From positions 201,703,644 to 201,767,643 of the forward strand of contig OY757011.1 in assembly GCA_963580285.1 (NCBI GenBank): DNA of 64,000 nucleotides. Reading direction: 5' to 3'. A program made the position numbers and the translations under genes. Numbering within the stretch: position 1 is the stretch's first letter; each line of letters starts with the position of its first letter. This document shows, in pieces, positions 10,970 through 20,909 of this stretch. Below the pieces are notes generated by a model. It made no database searches, had not been told where the DNA came from, and saw nothing but the letters and a program-made list of their open reading frames with translations. The stretch comes from Lucinisca nassula (lineage: Eukaryota; Mollusca; Bivalvia; Lucinida; Lucinidae).

Positions 10970-11344
10970 TAAGTTTATTTTTTATATTTACATTATTTGC
11001 CCCTCATAACTGGGCGAAAAAAATGCTTGTACGGCAAACTTTTAAAGCTGAAATGGTTTTACACGCTGATTTTCTACAAAGAGCGGAGCAGCGTTGACGT
11101 CATCGACGCCCGTAGAGAACAATGGTTTAGAATGACGTCACTTAACATCACTGAAAATCATGTGATTCGATGCGTTCATGGAAGTATGAACGCAATTGTT
11201 TTCTATAGGTTTACATTAGACTTTACACTGGAAATGTAAATATTACAATATAAATGTTATTAAATACTCTACATCATAGTGTATATTATATTTTCTTGTC
11301 CTTCGGGATCATTGATTCCATTCTGGAATTTCGAAAATATCTTA

Positions 11345-11390
11345 GGGTCACTGATGAGGCCTAATTGGCCGAAACTAGCTAGTCTGGCCC
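11345..11390 (+). ncRNA. Hammerhead ribozyme, type I, copy 1
   Basis: Stem I is GGGTCA (11345-11350) pairing with TGGCCC (11385-11390), six pairs including one wobble. Core CTGATGA is 11351-11357. Stem II is GGCC-TAATT-GGCC (11358-11370). Core GAAA is 11371-11374. Stem III is very short, CTA/TAG within CTAGCTAGT (11375-11383), and cleavage is predicted after C11384 (GTC). All conserved core bases are present. The palindromic stem III suggests dimeric folding, as known for retrozyme ribozymes. Confidence 0.9.
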
Positions 11391-11605
11391 AGAAAACATG
11401 TACACTCCATATTTTTCAGTTCTGTGGTGTATTCCTTGCCTCCAAAGGATAACCCTTTTATAGAACATATTTAACTTCACTACAGCTGGTATGTGGGAAT
11501 GTGTGGCGGCGGTAAAACGTCTCCCAGCCCTACATCATAGTGTAGATTATATTTTCTTGTCCTTTGGGATCATTGATTCCATTCTGGAATTTCGAAAATA
11601 TCTGA

Positions 11606-11651
11606 GGGTCACTGATGAGGCCTAATTGGCCGAAACTAGCTAGTCTGGCCC
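11606..11651 (+). ncRNA. Hammerhead ribozyme, type I, copy 2
   Basis: Identical core and stems to copy 1, shifted by 261 bp: GGGTCA 11606-11611, CTGATGA 11612-11618, GGCC-TAATT-GGCC, GAAA 11632-11635, predicted cleavage after C11645, stem I partner TGGCCC 11646-11651. The base change upstream (CTGAGGG instead of CTTAGGG) is outside the core. Confidence 0.9.
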
Positions 11652-11744
11652 AGAAAACATGTACACTCCATATTTTTCAGTTCTGTGGTGTATTCCTTGC
11701 TTCCAAAGGATAACCCTTTTATAGAACATATTTATTCATTGTAT

Positions 11745-11960
11745 TTGACCTAATCACGGTCAGACAATTACCTCTAATTGCACAACGGTGGATCGGGATT
11801 CAGACTACATAGTGACTCTGACTTAAAACTATTTATTAGCTGGTCAGCGTCGGATTATTTATGTCTGTTGCTCTGTCCAACAGAGATCAGCTGTTGGTTT
11901 TCTTGTATTTTATTTTTTATTAACCAGTTGTCTTATTCTACTGCCGGCTTGTCACGATGG
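11745..11960 (+). repeat. Penelope-like element 3' fragment
   Basis: CCTCTAATTGCACAACGG and TGTTGGTTTTCTTG match the coding end and start of the 3' tail of the RT element at 54-57 kb. It lies directly after the retrozyme. Confidence 0.55.
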
Positions 11961-12034
11961 GTGGGGGAGGCGGGGAATAAAAGTAAAAATAAATCAATTC
12001 AAGGGACGGCCAGTATTAACCCATCGGTGCTTGA

Positions 12035-12189
12035 CATCACTTGAACAAGTCCGTGAAATGAAGACCCCCCCCCCCCCCTAAACCCCACTTTATATAGAGA
12101 AAACTGGGGTTTAGGGGGAAAACATTATTTTTCTTATTTCTACTCCAAGACATAGGTTGTGGGTACTCGTTAGAACCGCCTCACTGAGG
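12035..12189 (+). mobile_element. MITE family B, left half
   Basis: CATCACTTGAACAAGTCCGTG through TAGAACCGCCTCACTGAGG, then broken off at the palindrome centre where SINE-2 sequence begins. Confidence 0.8.
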
Positions 12190-12357
12190 AATGGTCCGCC
12201 ATTCCATGCTAATAAACCATATTGATTTCATTGGGCGGCAGGGCTTGATATGTCATTTCATCTCAATGTCGGGTAAAAGTCCCACACAATTGGAAGCAAC
12301 GTTTCCAAACTGACCTTTACAGTGTTGACGGGGACGTTAAACTTCAAATCAAACAAA
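12190..12357 (+). mobile_element. SINE-2-like repeat, 3' half
   Basis: From GGTCCGCCATTCCATGC to ACGTTAAACTTCAAATC. 5'-truncated; its start coincides with the break in MITE-B. Confidence 0.75.
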
Positions 12358-12516
12358 ATACAGCCACGTAGCTTGGATTGTAAAACTTCCCCATTCTTTT
12401 AACATAAGTAGCGATGGAAAAGCAACTTTCAGCCGGCACTTCACAGAGTCTGGTCAGTATCTTTGCTGCCCGTAGAGGGCCTTTGCGATCTTGATCTATA
12501 TCTTAACTTGTTCAGC

Positions 12517-12755
12517 CATCACGTGAACAAGTCCCGGTGAAAGGAACACCCCTTAAACCCCACTTTATGTGGAGAAAACTGGTGTTGATTGGGGTATACA
12601 TTATTATTTACAGGGGTATGCATTATTATTCTTATTTCTGCTCCAAGACATATGATGTGGGTACTCGTTAGAACCGCCTCAATGAGGAATTTACATCAGA
12701 AAAGAAGCCATTTTGGAGATATGAAAAAATCACTATGTCGCACGGTGTGTTACAG
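12517..12755 (+). mobile_element. MITE family B copy, right palindrome arm lost
   Basis: CATCACGTGAACAAGTC to CGCACGGTGTGTTA. After CCGCCTCAATGAGG the right arm is missing and the distal TTTACATCAGAAAAG sequence follows directly. A GGGGTATRCATTATTATT segment is duplicated. Confidence 0.8.
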
Positions 12756-12880
12756 AAAACTTGCCAACACAGAATGTCGAGCCAACGTTGAGCCATGTGA
12801 CGTCGAGCAAACGTCGAGCCAACGTGACGGTTTAACGTTGTAGCGATATGAAGTTGGCTCGACGTTTGCCCGGTCGCAAA

Positions 12881-13128
12881 CTATTAAAAAACACGCCTTT
12901 ACAAGTACAATGTAAATTTTACCATTAAAAAAACGAAAATTTTAGACGAAAAATTGTGATTTTTCTTATTTCTGCTCAAAATATAGATTGTGGGTACTCG
13001 TTACGAGTGCCCACAATCTATTTTCTGAGCAGAAATAAGAAAAATATCACATTTTTTCATCATAAAAGTTTCATTTTTTTTCGGCAATAGAGGTGACAAT
13101 GTATTTGTATAGGCGTATTTTCGTGATG
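12881..13128. mobile_element. MITE family A, fully symmetric copy
   Basis: Unlike other A copies, both flanks carry the same outer arm (TACAATGTA … CGAAAATTTTAGACG on the left; its complement on the right), so almost the whole 248 bp is one palindrome. The core is shortened to GTACTCGTTACGAGTGC. Confidence 0.8.
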
Positions 13129-13330
13129 AACTTACCTTATAAAATCCGTGGTAAAGACAAGAGCAAGGTCATTTTCAAGACTTGTAGCGTTGAACCCCGG
13201 ATGGACATGTACCCGCCTGATGTGGTAATACTTTTCGTTGGGATTTGTGGCACTGATGTTGTATTTACCGGTAAACAGCCGCCATTTGTGAAGATTCAAT
13301 TGAAATGTGTAAAAGTACCGGCTGAAATGA
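13129..13330 (+). CDS. Possible exon of an MDR-type dehydrogenase
   Basis: The frame starting right after the MITE contains PPDVVILFVGICGTDVV and then FTGKQPPFVKI. GICGTD preceded by a short beta strand (EVLIKV.AVGICGTDVH) is characteristic of zinc-dependent medium-chain dehydrogenases such as sorbitol dehydrogenase. Only about 45 codons fit, exon borders are not clear, and the usual following His and the GHE motif are not seen. It could be a decayed gene fragment or a chance resemblance. Confidence 0.3.
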
Positions 13331-13491
13331 ATAGCATGTTGCTACAATCTAGAGCTTGGTGGCTAATGTTTCATGACATTGATTACATTTTTTTCATACA
13401 AACATTTGTGAAATTCTGTACTGCGAAGGAGTTATGGCTTATGAAGTTCTAAAGTTAGCTATCCGTTCAGAACTTTTATAGTACCACATCC

Positions 13492-13819
13492 CATCACGAA
13501 AACAGCTATATAATTTTGACCCCTTCGAACTCCACTTTTATATAGTAAAACACGGGTTTGTAAGGGTAAACCTTATTTTTTTTTTATTTCTGCTCTAAAA
13601 TATAGATTGTGGGTATTCGTTAGAACCGCCTCATCTTCTGCTCTAAAATATAGATTGTGGGTATTCGTTAGAACCGCCTCGATGAGGCGGTTCTAACGAG
13701 TACCCACAATCTATATTTTGCGCAAGAATAAGAAAAAAATAACAATTTTTCATCTTAAAATTTTCATTTTTTCGGCGATAAAGGTTACAATGTATTGGTA
13801 TAGGCGTGTTTTCGTGATG
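13492..13819 (+). mobile_element. MITE family A copy with duplicated arm
   Basis: CATCACGAAAACAGC to GCGTGTTTTCGTGATG. The left palindrome arm, from TCTGCTCTAAAATATAG to CCGCCTC, occurs twice in tandem before the single right arm. Confidence 0.9.
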
Positions 13820-14104
13820 CAGTTTGGCGTACATGCAATACTAAACAATGCAAATTTCTAAAGCCCCAAAGTTGGTCTATCACTAGGGAAAACTGTATGT
13901 AGTATTTGTTGTTTTTTTTTTTGTTTTTTTTTTTTGTTTTTTTGTTTTTTGTTTTTTAAGAAGAATTTGTCTCAGTATGAGCTGGTCCTAATGGTCGAAT
14001 TTCACTGAAAGAAATATGTTTTGTTATTTATCATCCAGGCAAAGATCGGCGTACTCGTTAGTATTGCCTTATAATAAGGCGATTCTAACTGGTATCAAAA
14101 TTGA

Positions 14105-14290
14105 AATAAAGACACAGACCAGGAATTGATACAATTAACCCACACCTCCTATCAGTGACTCCAAATGAAAAGAAACACAGACACGAAATAACTAGACCCT
14201 AATGGAAACATCAATGGCGGAAAGCCAAAAGAACAGTTACTTTCCCACAAAATGGCCTATTGGCTATCCAAAGCAATTTCATTGCAATTT
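14105..14290 (-). repeat. Penelope-like element 3' tail fragment
   Basis: Reverse complement of the tail at 55.5 kb (AGGAATTGATACAATTAACC, CAAAATGGCC, GGCTATCC). Confidence 0.7.
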
Positions 14291-14637
14291 ACGCGGCCGC
14301 AGTTACTCACGTCTGCTTTGGGTAGGCGGTTTTGCAAACCGCTCGCATTGTACGTTTTAAGCAGAACCGCGAAATATATCTTAAATATGCGACTTGAAAG
14401 TGCATGAACTAGAATCAAAATAATATGTAAACTGTTACGGTTTCTTGTCTGTTAAAAATGTTACATTGCCAAGATACGAATTACACAATGACTGATGCAT
14501 GTAATTGTACATGGCTGAACTAACATGCAGCCAAATCTATTTCTCCACGAACTTCAGCTTGTGAAAGCCTCATGTTAGTGTCTGTAACAGTCATTGCTGT
14601 TTGGTTTGAATAAACAATGTATAGAGGTTCTTACATG

Positions 14638-14785
14638 AGTGCTCATGTATTACTGAATTTATTAAACGAGTTGAGGAAAAGGGATAAAATGCGAGGCTTT
14701 GCCGAGCATTTTATCCCTTTTCCTCAACGAGTTTAATAAATTCAATAATACATAGACGAGTTTAATAAATTCAATAATACATGGA
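14638..14785. repeat. Large foldback palindrome
   Basis: TGAATTTATTAAACGAGTTG…GGATAAAATGC and its reverse complement surround a GAGGCTTTGCCGA loop region. The outer right end (ACGAGTTTAATAAATTC…ATACAT) is tandemly repeated once. Probably a foldback MITE; no coding content. Confidence 0.8.
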
Positions 14786-15104
14786 CACGAATGCAAGATT
14801 CTGTTTATCACATGACATTTAAAACGCATTTTATTCACGCCTGTTTTTTAAAACTGTCACTATTCCGCCATTGGTAAACGCGACGTCGTTAAGGACGTCG
14901 TACATGTAATGTTATGGGGCGTTTCTAACATATTTGAATATTTAATCCACTAGTGGATTATCGAATTTATTACATGGCGTTATTACAGTCTCAGACGCGA
15001 CGTCATATGATAAAATGAAAAACGTTTTGCATAAAAAATGATTGTATAGAGTTTTGCTTACACGGTACATGTATATACTACACGAAATTATTACACAATG
15101 GGAT

Positions 15105-15370
15105 ACATCGTGTCAACAAGTCCGAGTAAAGAACACCATCAGAAACCCCACTTTAACATTAAAAAAATGGGGATAACAGGGCTATGCGTTTTTTTCTTTT
15201 TCGTGCTCCCAGACAGAGGTTCTGGTTATTCAATGTGGTGGTTTTAACGAGCACCCAGAACTATGTTTAGGGCATTCATAGGAACACGAACACAACATCA
15301 CAGACTTCATTAGAAAACGAATCATTTTGGAATATGAAAGTATCCACTATTGCTTTAAAGTAGAATATGT
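15105..15370 (+). mobile_element. Degenerate MITE family B copy
   Basis: ACAAGTCCGAGTAAAGAACACC, AAACCCCACTTTA, GGTTTTAACGAGCACCCAGAA and ATCATTTTGGAATATG follow the family B order with heavy decay. Confidence 0.65.
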
Positions 15371-15588
15371 AAGTGAACGTTACCCCTCAAAATGTTGCGC
15401 TGATGTCAAAACAACGTTCTGGTCTATGATAGCACCTGTGCCTACGACTTGGTTTCTGGCGTTCCCTATCAGAACCTGAAAGGATACTATGAATGCGTAA
15501 GAAAACATTCACATACGCAAAATGTGGCAAAGTACAGTGGATTTTATGTTTAACATGCACAATCGTACTTCCATTGATCAGCCAGCTC

Positions 15589-15893
15589 CTATATAATTTT
15601 GACCCCCTTGGACCCCACTTTTATATAGTTAAACTGGGGTTTACAGAAGTAAACCTTATTTTTCTTATTTCTGCTATAAAACATAGATTGTGGGTACTCG
15701 TTAGAACTGCCTGAATGAGGCGATTCTAACCAGTATCCACAATCTATATTTTGAGCAGAAATAAGAAAAAAACCACACACACACACACACACACACAAAA
15801 CAAAAACAACACTTTTTCATTTTGAAAATTTCATTTTTTTCGGCGATAAAGGTTACAATGTATTTGTATAGGCGTTTCGTAAGTAATGTAACA
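15589..15893 (+). mobile_element. MITE family A copy with CA repeat
   Basis: TATATAATTTTGACCCCC through a diverged palindrome to GTATAGGCG. A (CA)n run at 15774-15797 lies in the right arm. The outermost left TIR is missing. Confidence 0.8.
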
Positions 15894-16019
15894 TTTGTTC
15901 GAGACTGGAGTAGTTCGAGTTTGTGAGGATTTCTCATGACACCAAGTCAGAAGCAATGGTGGAGGCAAAATAAGAAAAAACTTCATTTTGTTTTTGGTGT
16001 TGGTTTTATCAAACAATTT

Positions 16020-16150
16020 ATGTTGTGTGTACTCATTAGAGTCGCCTCGTAGAGGCGGTTCTTATGAATACACAAATACTAAAAAATGCATGTCGTGTGT
16101 ACTCATTAGAATCATCTCGGCGATGCGATTCTAACGAGCATACGCAAGCT
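16020..16150. mobile_element. Family C palindromes, tandem pair
   Basis: Two adjacent palindromes using the variant core GTGTGTACTCATTAGA(G/A)TC. They share the core layout of families A and B but with ACTCATTAGAATCG instead of ACTCGTTAGAACCG. Confidence 0.7.
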
Positions 16151-16290
16151 AAATGTTGATGATTAAATAAGAAAATTTCCAATATTAGTTACCCGGAGCA
16201 ATAGCAAATTGTTCTTTGAAAAGAACGAACTCTATTCAGCAATACCAACACGAAAACTTGGTATTCTATCCGTTGAATTTCTCCTGTATA

Positions 16291-16567
16291 TTTACGAAAA
16301 CACGCCTATACAAATACATTATAAACTTTACCGTCGGAAAAAAAAATAAAATTTTAAGATGAAAAGTTGTGATATTTTACTTATTTCCAATCAAAATATA
16401 AATTGTGGGTACTCGTTAGAACTGCCTCATCGAGGCGGTTCTAACGAGTACCCAAAATCTATATTTAAGAGCACAAATAAGAAAAAGTATACCCCAGTTA
16501 ACCCCAGTTTTACTGAATAAAAGTGGGTTCAAGGGAATCAAAATTATATAGGCGTGTTTTCGTGATG
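16291..16567 (-). mobile_element. MITE family A copy
   Basis: TTTACGAAAACACGCC to GGCGTGTTTTCGTGATG; intact palindrome CTGCCTCATCGAGGCGG. Confidence 0.9.
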
Positions 16568-16794
16568 ATATGACTGATACAGTTGTCATGCGTTTGTCTT
16601 TGTACTGTATGCACGGGTGTTACCTGTGCGTCTGAATGTGTCTGAATGTGTTTGTAAGCCTGTATATGTTAAGATTTCATCGCGATAAATGCACTCGTTT
16701 TCTTCATTACCATACAGACCAGTGTTTTCGTTCGAGCTTGACCTGGGTCACATGTGAGACGTCAAGGTCTGCAGGGAAATCTAAAGGTCAGGTA

Positions 16795-17385
16795 TGTTTT
16801 TTTCGAGTACTCCAGTTTTCGCCCACTTAGTCGAAACTGAAAATGCAGAACACTTTTTCCTCGGTGTAATAAATATAATACGCAACGTCTGGCACTATTG
16901 AATTCTTTACGAATTTTCATCCTTTTCTTAGAAGCCTCCGTGGTGTAGTGGTTATGCTACTCGCCTTGTAAACCACGGGTCGCAGAATCGGTCACGGGCT
17001 TCTCCAGACTTTTGGATGAGTCCTTAAACCGAGGTCCCGTCTCCGTATGACCTTAGCATGGTGAGACGTAAAACCCAAAAACTTACTCACTCACTTTCCA
17101 TTCCCTTAGAGGTGAGATGTTGATGTTTGGAAACTCAAAACTTTACACTGAGACAACAATGTTATATCTGCATCTGTTCAACGTTTCATCAAAACTTCTG
17201 AACGATTTGCGAAAATAAGATCAACTGACAAGTAAATGCGAAATTAATGAAATAAATTTAAGTATTGCCTATTTCCATGTCGGGTCAAATATAAGCAATA
17301 CATACGTTTAATCTAATCTTTGACTACCGATCATCTCGATATGAGTGAAATAATCTTGAAAGGGTCTAAAACCACCCCACTCACC
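16795..17385 (+). mobile_element. SINE-3 remnant split by another insertion
   Basis: TCGAGTACTCCAGTTTTCGCCC (16805-16827) and TATGAGTGAAATAATCTTG (17339-17360) are consecutive pieces of the SINE read on the minus strand at 63515-63724. About 515 bp separates them here, including SINE-6. Confidence 0.55.
16931..17100 (+). mobile_element. tRNA-derived SINE-6
   Basis: GCCTCCGTGGTGTAGTGGTT is an A-box-containing tRNA-like head and GTCGCAGAATCGGTCACGG a degenerate B box. It ends with GAGACGTAAAACCC and ACTTACTCACTCAC. Confidence 0.6.
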
Positions 17386-17517
17386 TAAAAAGACCAGCGT
17401 TTTCATCAAGATTTCTTATTAAATAAGTCTATGAAATCAAATAGCCTCAAACTTGTGACATGTATGTAGGGCATGTAATTCAGAAATTATGATTTATATT
17501 ATATAACCCATAACATT

Positions 17518-17520
<3 letters not shown>

Positions 17521-17572
<52 letters not shown>
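17521..17572. repeat. (TC)n microsatellite
   Basis: About 26 uninterrupted CT/TC dinucleotides. Confidence 0.95.
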
Positions 17573-17576
<4 letters not shown>

Positions 17577-17924
17577 AATGCTGTTTCCTGGGTCGTCCTG
17601 TCACCCCTATCGACCTGTGAACCCGGTCGACCTGATAACCTGTAAATCCTATATCAACAATGCGTGTTATTATTTCAAAGAAATTTAAAATCAACTTAGG
17701 GCTTCTTAAATTCTCTTTAATGTGTTTATTTCTTTGTAATGGTGAAAACGCATAACGTACCACAATCCGCATGGCACTATTTTAGTCTATACCATTTTTT
17801 GATTGCACTAAGGGCTTCTTATATTTATAACTTTGTAAACGTGAAACCGCATAGCATGCATATACCACAATTCGAATGGGTCTATTTTAGTCTTATAATA
17901 CATTTGACCCTTGAGGTTTAACGC

Positions 17925-18100
17925 CCTCTTCAACGCTATTTTGGTAATTTTGGAGACGTTACTTCCAATTTTGCGGACTTTTACCCGGGTATCTCAAGCC
18001 CTGTGACCAATAATACCAATGAGGCATATAGGCATTAAACTACTTTGCCTTGATAGGTTTAGTCCTTCTAAGCGGTTTACTAGTACTCATGTTTTTGTTC
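17925..18100 (-). mobile_element. SINE-2-like repeat, reverse copy
   Basis: Reverse complement of the tail and body: TTTTGGAGACGTTACTTCC, TTACCCGGGTATCTCAAGCC, AAGCGGTTTACTAGTACTC. Confidence 0.65.
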
Positions 18101-18284
18101 TGCCTGGAAGCACCATTCAGCCAAGCAGTTTCCTTCGAGCCACATTGTAATGTACTAATGTATTAAGTTCAAATCTGATTGCGAAAGTGCGTAAAACAAC
18201 AGAATGACAGTTATCATGGTAAAGTGATTACAAATGTCATGTTCATAGATAAGACACCGGAATTGGAACATTTATCTGCGACTC

Positions 18285-18557
18285 CATTAAGAAAACACGC
18301 CAATTCAAATACACTGTAACCTTTATCGCCGAAAATTTTGAGATAAAAAATTGAGATATTTTTTCTTTTTAATGCTCAAAATATAGATTGTCGGTACTCG
18401 TTAGAACCGCCTCATCGAGACGGCTCTAACGAGTACCCACCATCTTTATTTTAGAGCCGAAATAAGAAAAATAAGGTTTACCCCTGCAAACCCCAGTTTT
18501 ACTATATAAAAGTGGGGTTCAAGGGGGTCAAAATTATATAGGCGTGTTTTCGTGATG
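18285..18557 (-). mobile_element. MITE family A copy beside a splice donor
   Basis: CATTAAGAAAACACGCC to GCGTGTTTTCGTGATG with intact palindrome. Its right end is 18 bp from the splice donor of the serine protease exon, inside the following intron. Confidence 0.9.
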
Positions 18558-18577
18558 TAAAGAAAATGAACATTTAC

Positions 18578-18675
18578 CGTCCAAGGCCAACTGCCAGGAG
18601 TTGCAGGCACACCGCCCACTATTCTCTTCTGCTTCGGTTGTACAGTCGGCACACCGCAGGGAACATACGGGTTAT
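18578..18675 (-). CDS. Trypsin-like serine protease exon
   Basis: Translates as NPYVPCGVPTVQPKQKRIVG continuing GVPATPGSWPWT. This is the activation region of an S1 (chymotrypsin-fold) protease: a Cys that normally bridges to the catalytic domain, a basic cleavage site (KQKR), then IVGG, the new N-terminus after zymogen cleavage, and A.PGSWPW. The exon is bounded by AG (18676-18677) and GT (18576-18577) on the minus strand. It is 98 bp, beginning in phase and ending after a whole codon. Exons with the catalytic His, Asp and Ser were not found nearby, so introns are long or the gene is broken. Likely a real host gene. Confidence 0.75.
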
Positions 18676-18689
18676 CTGTTTTAAAAATA

Positions 18690-20140
18690 TAACAAGATCT
18701 TCGTGAAGGAGCAACAAGTTGGCTTCCTTCAAAAAAGGAATCCAATACGTGGGCTGGCAATTTTTCTAAACTTTGGGTTTTGGATTATTTTTAAAACACA
18801 TAAGATAATCAGTTCACCGCCAGTTTATTTGTAGAACAAATAATTAATACAAAAAATATTGAAACTATTTGTTGTCTAAAATATTTTAATTGTCTGCAAT
18901 TAAAAGAAAAACAAAGCATTTTTAGAATAGCTTATTGGTACTCTTATTTAGCAATAATAATCACATTGTTACAAAATCAATAATAAAGCATGTTTCGGTG
19001 AGAGATGTGCAGTCATATACAATTTAAAAATGTTTTAGAAGTTGCTTCTAGATAATTCTTTAAACTGAATGACTTATTACATGCGAAGGTGTATTTTGAT
19101 TTGATTTTATTGTTATAGACTATATTTTGTCTTTACACAAAAGTATCTTTTGGCTAGATTTAACGTAATGTAAGTATTTATCAAAACTGGATCTGCCACG
19201 AAAAATGATTCACTTGGGTGGTTATAATAATGGCGGATAGGATTCTCGCGAAGATTAATATAAAACATAGCCACCATTTTTTCTGTAATTTATGAAAAAA
19301 AAAAAACACAAGCAAATGACAGGAATATCTGCACATTATAAAATGCTAAACCTTGCTTAAATCAATGAAAACATTTCAATCGTTTAAACATTCATGTATT
19401 CGAAAGTGTTTCAAATTAAACTTAACTGCTCTGTACCGTTCAGTCCATTATATGACTTATTTTGTGCATCGTTTGAGAGCTGTTTCAAAGTCTGACTTAG
19501 GCTAAACTAATGTTAATGTTTATTTTACGTCAGTTTTCCTATGCGGTTGAATAGTCTCAATGTATTAGTAGTATTAGTGCCTACGAATTCCCAAACCTTT
19601 TCTGCCCTTTGCTAAATGAATACTACATAAATCCAGCTTCAATCTCCATTTGTCTATTACATTATATATATACAGAAGTCTCAAATCCGAAGATTTGGTT
19701 TCATATTTACCAAAAGCGTAGAACGGTGTCTCGGGTTAGAAGTCTTAGTTACATGTTTTACCTAAAGTTTTACACACAGTTACATGTTTTATTCACCCAA
19801 AGAAGTAGACAGCTACACAGACTTCTATTTTAAAAACGGACGATTGTAGTTGATGGCTGATCACGTGATGTGTCCGAGCGCTACTGTAGGTCAATGAATA
19901 TACATCACAGAATTGTAAAGCTGTCTGATGGTTTCTCTTCGTTTGTTTATAGAAAATTACTCTGCAACACCGACAGGGATAAGAATCCAAATACCTACAT
20001 GAATCTACTTTCACCTAATATGTAAATCATCGTAATAAATGCAGCTTATAATAAAGGAATGAATTTTTACCGCATTCTGCTTTTACTGATCGGTTTTATG
20101 CAGACCTTGTATTTTTCTGAAAAACAAAAAGTTTATTCCT
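18690..20140. other. Unassigned AT-rich DNA, probable intron
   Basis: No repeat family from this window and no exon recognised. If the protease exon belongs to a live gene, this lies in its upstream intron or flank. Confidence 0.4.
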
Positions 20141-20149
20141 TGACATTCC

Positions 20150-20243
20150 CATCACGATACAAAGTTAATGTAATATACACCCCTGCAAACATTACTTTAT
20201 TGAGAGAAAATGTTGAGTGTGCAAGGGGTATTATTCCTCAAAA
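20150..20243 (+). mobile_element. MITE family B fragment
   Basis: CATCACGATAC, ACACCCCTGCAAAC, TTATTGAGAGAAAATG follow the family B left flank, then the next copy interrupts. Confidence 0.45.
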
Positions 20244-20505
20244 CATTACGATAATACACCCGTGCGACACAGTGCATTCTTTCACATCTCCAAAATGGCT
20301 TCTTTTCAGATGAAAATCCTTGATATTTTTTTCTAATTTATATTGCAAACATTGGTTGTGGGCACTCGTTAGGTCCACCTCTGCTAGGCGATTCTTACAC
20401 ACAACCTATGTCTTGGAGCAGAAATAAGAAAATAATTTGTACCCCTATAACCCCAGTTTTCTCTATATAAAGTGGGTTTGATGGAGTGTTCATTTCACGG
20501 ACTTT
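20244..20505 (-). mobile_element. MITE family B copy, reverse
   Basis: CATTACGATAATACACCCG…CATCTCCAAAATGGCTTC at the left and CCCCAGTTTTCTCTATATA…TTCATTTCACGGACTT at the right. Palindrome diverged. Confidence 0.8.
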
Positions 20506-20904
20506 TCGTTTTTGTTATAGTGCGAACATTACACTAACACCCTTGCAGTGAGCACTGCTGTTAAGTAGAAGAGAAGGCAATGATTTATATAATAAAAAGT
20601 GGGGATTGCAGAGATAAGGATTAGTATTGTAACTCTACTAAAAAGAAAGTATAGAATGGCTTCACTGAGGCGGTTCTAGCGGACCTCCACTGATCGAGAA
20701 TAAGGCAAAGAAGACGAATTCTAAAACATGCCACTACATGTAGTTTTAAACCTGTATCAGAAATGTAAAGATTCAACACCTGTTTTTGGGTCGATTGTTT
20801 TACAATCGACCAAAAGTTACTAAAAGGCAAATCAAAAAATAATGTTGTTGCCCACGTGACAATCACTGATTTGGGGAAACCAATATTATCATTATAAATA
20901 GAAA
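20506..20904. other. Unassigned region before LTR element
   Basis: A short palindrome GGTCGATTGTTTTACAATCGACC near 20788-20812 is the only structure seen. Confidence 0.4.
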
Positions 20905-20909
20905 ACGTC
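20905..20909. repeat. Target site duplication, left
   Basis: ACGTC, identical to 31490-31494 on the other side of the LTR element; five bases is usual for Ty3/gypsy integrase. Confidence 0.9.

Larger units (their letters stand above)
11269..11734 (+). mobile_element. Hammerhead retrozyme, 1.8 tandem units
   Basis: A direct duplication: 11270-11473 and 11531-11734 are the same 204 bp with about four substitutions, offset by exactly 261 bp, with a 57-bp spacer. Each copy contains a complete hammerhead ribozyme. A short non-coding tandem repeat with one ribozyme per unit is the known architecture of metazoan retrozymes, non-autonomous elements that spread through self-cleaved circular RNA. Cleavage at both sites would release a 261-nt monomer. 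No reading frame is needed or present. Autonomous partner not in this copy. No target duplication was fixed. Confidence 0.85.

Noticed and set aside
1216..18557. The regularly spaced palindromes as a CRISPR array
   Set aside because: Copies are whole 280-bp MITEs in both orientations at irregular distances in eukaryotic DNA; no short spacers.
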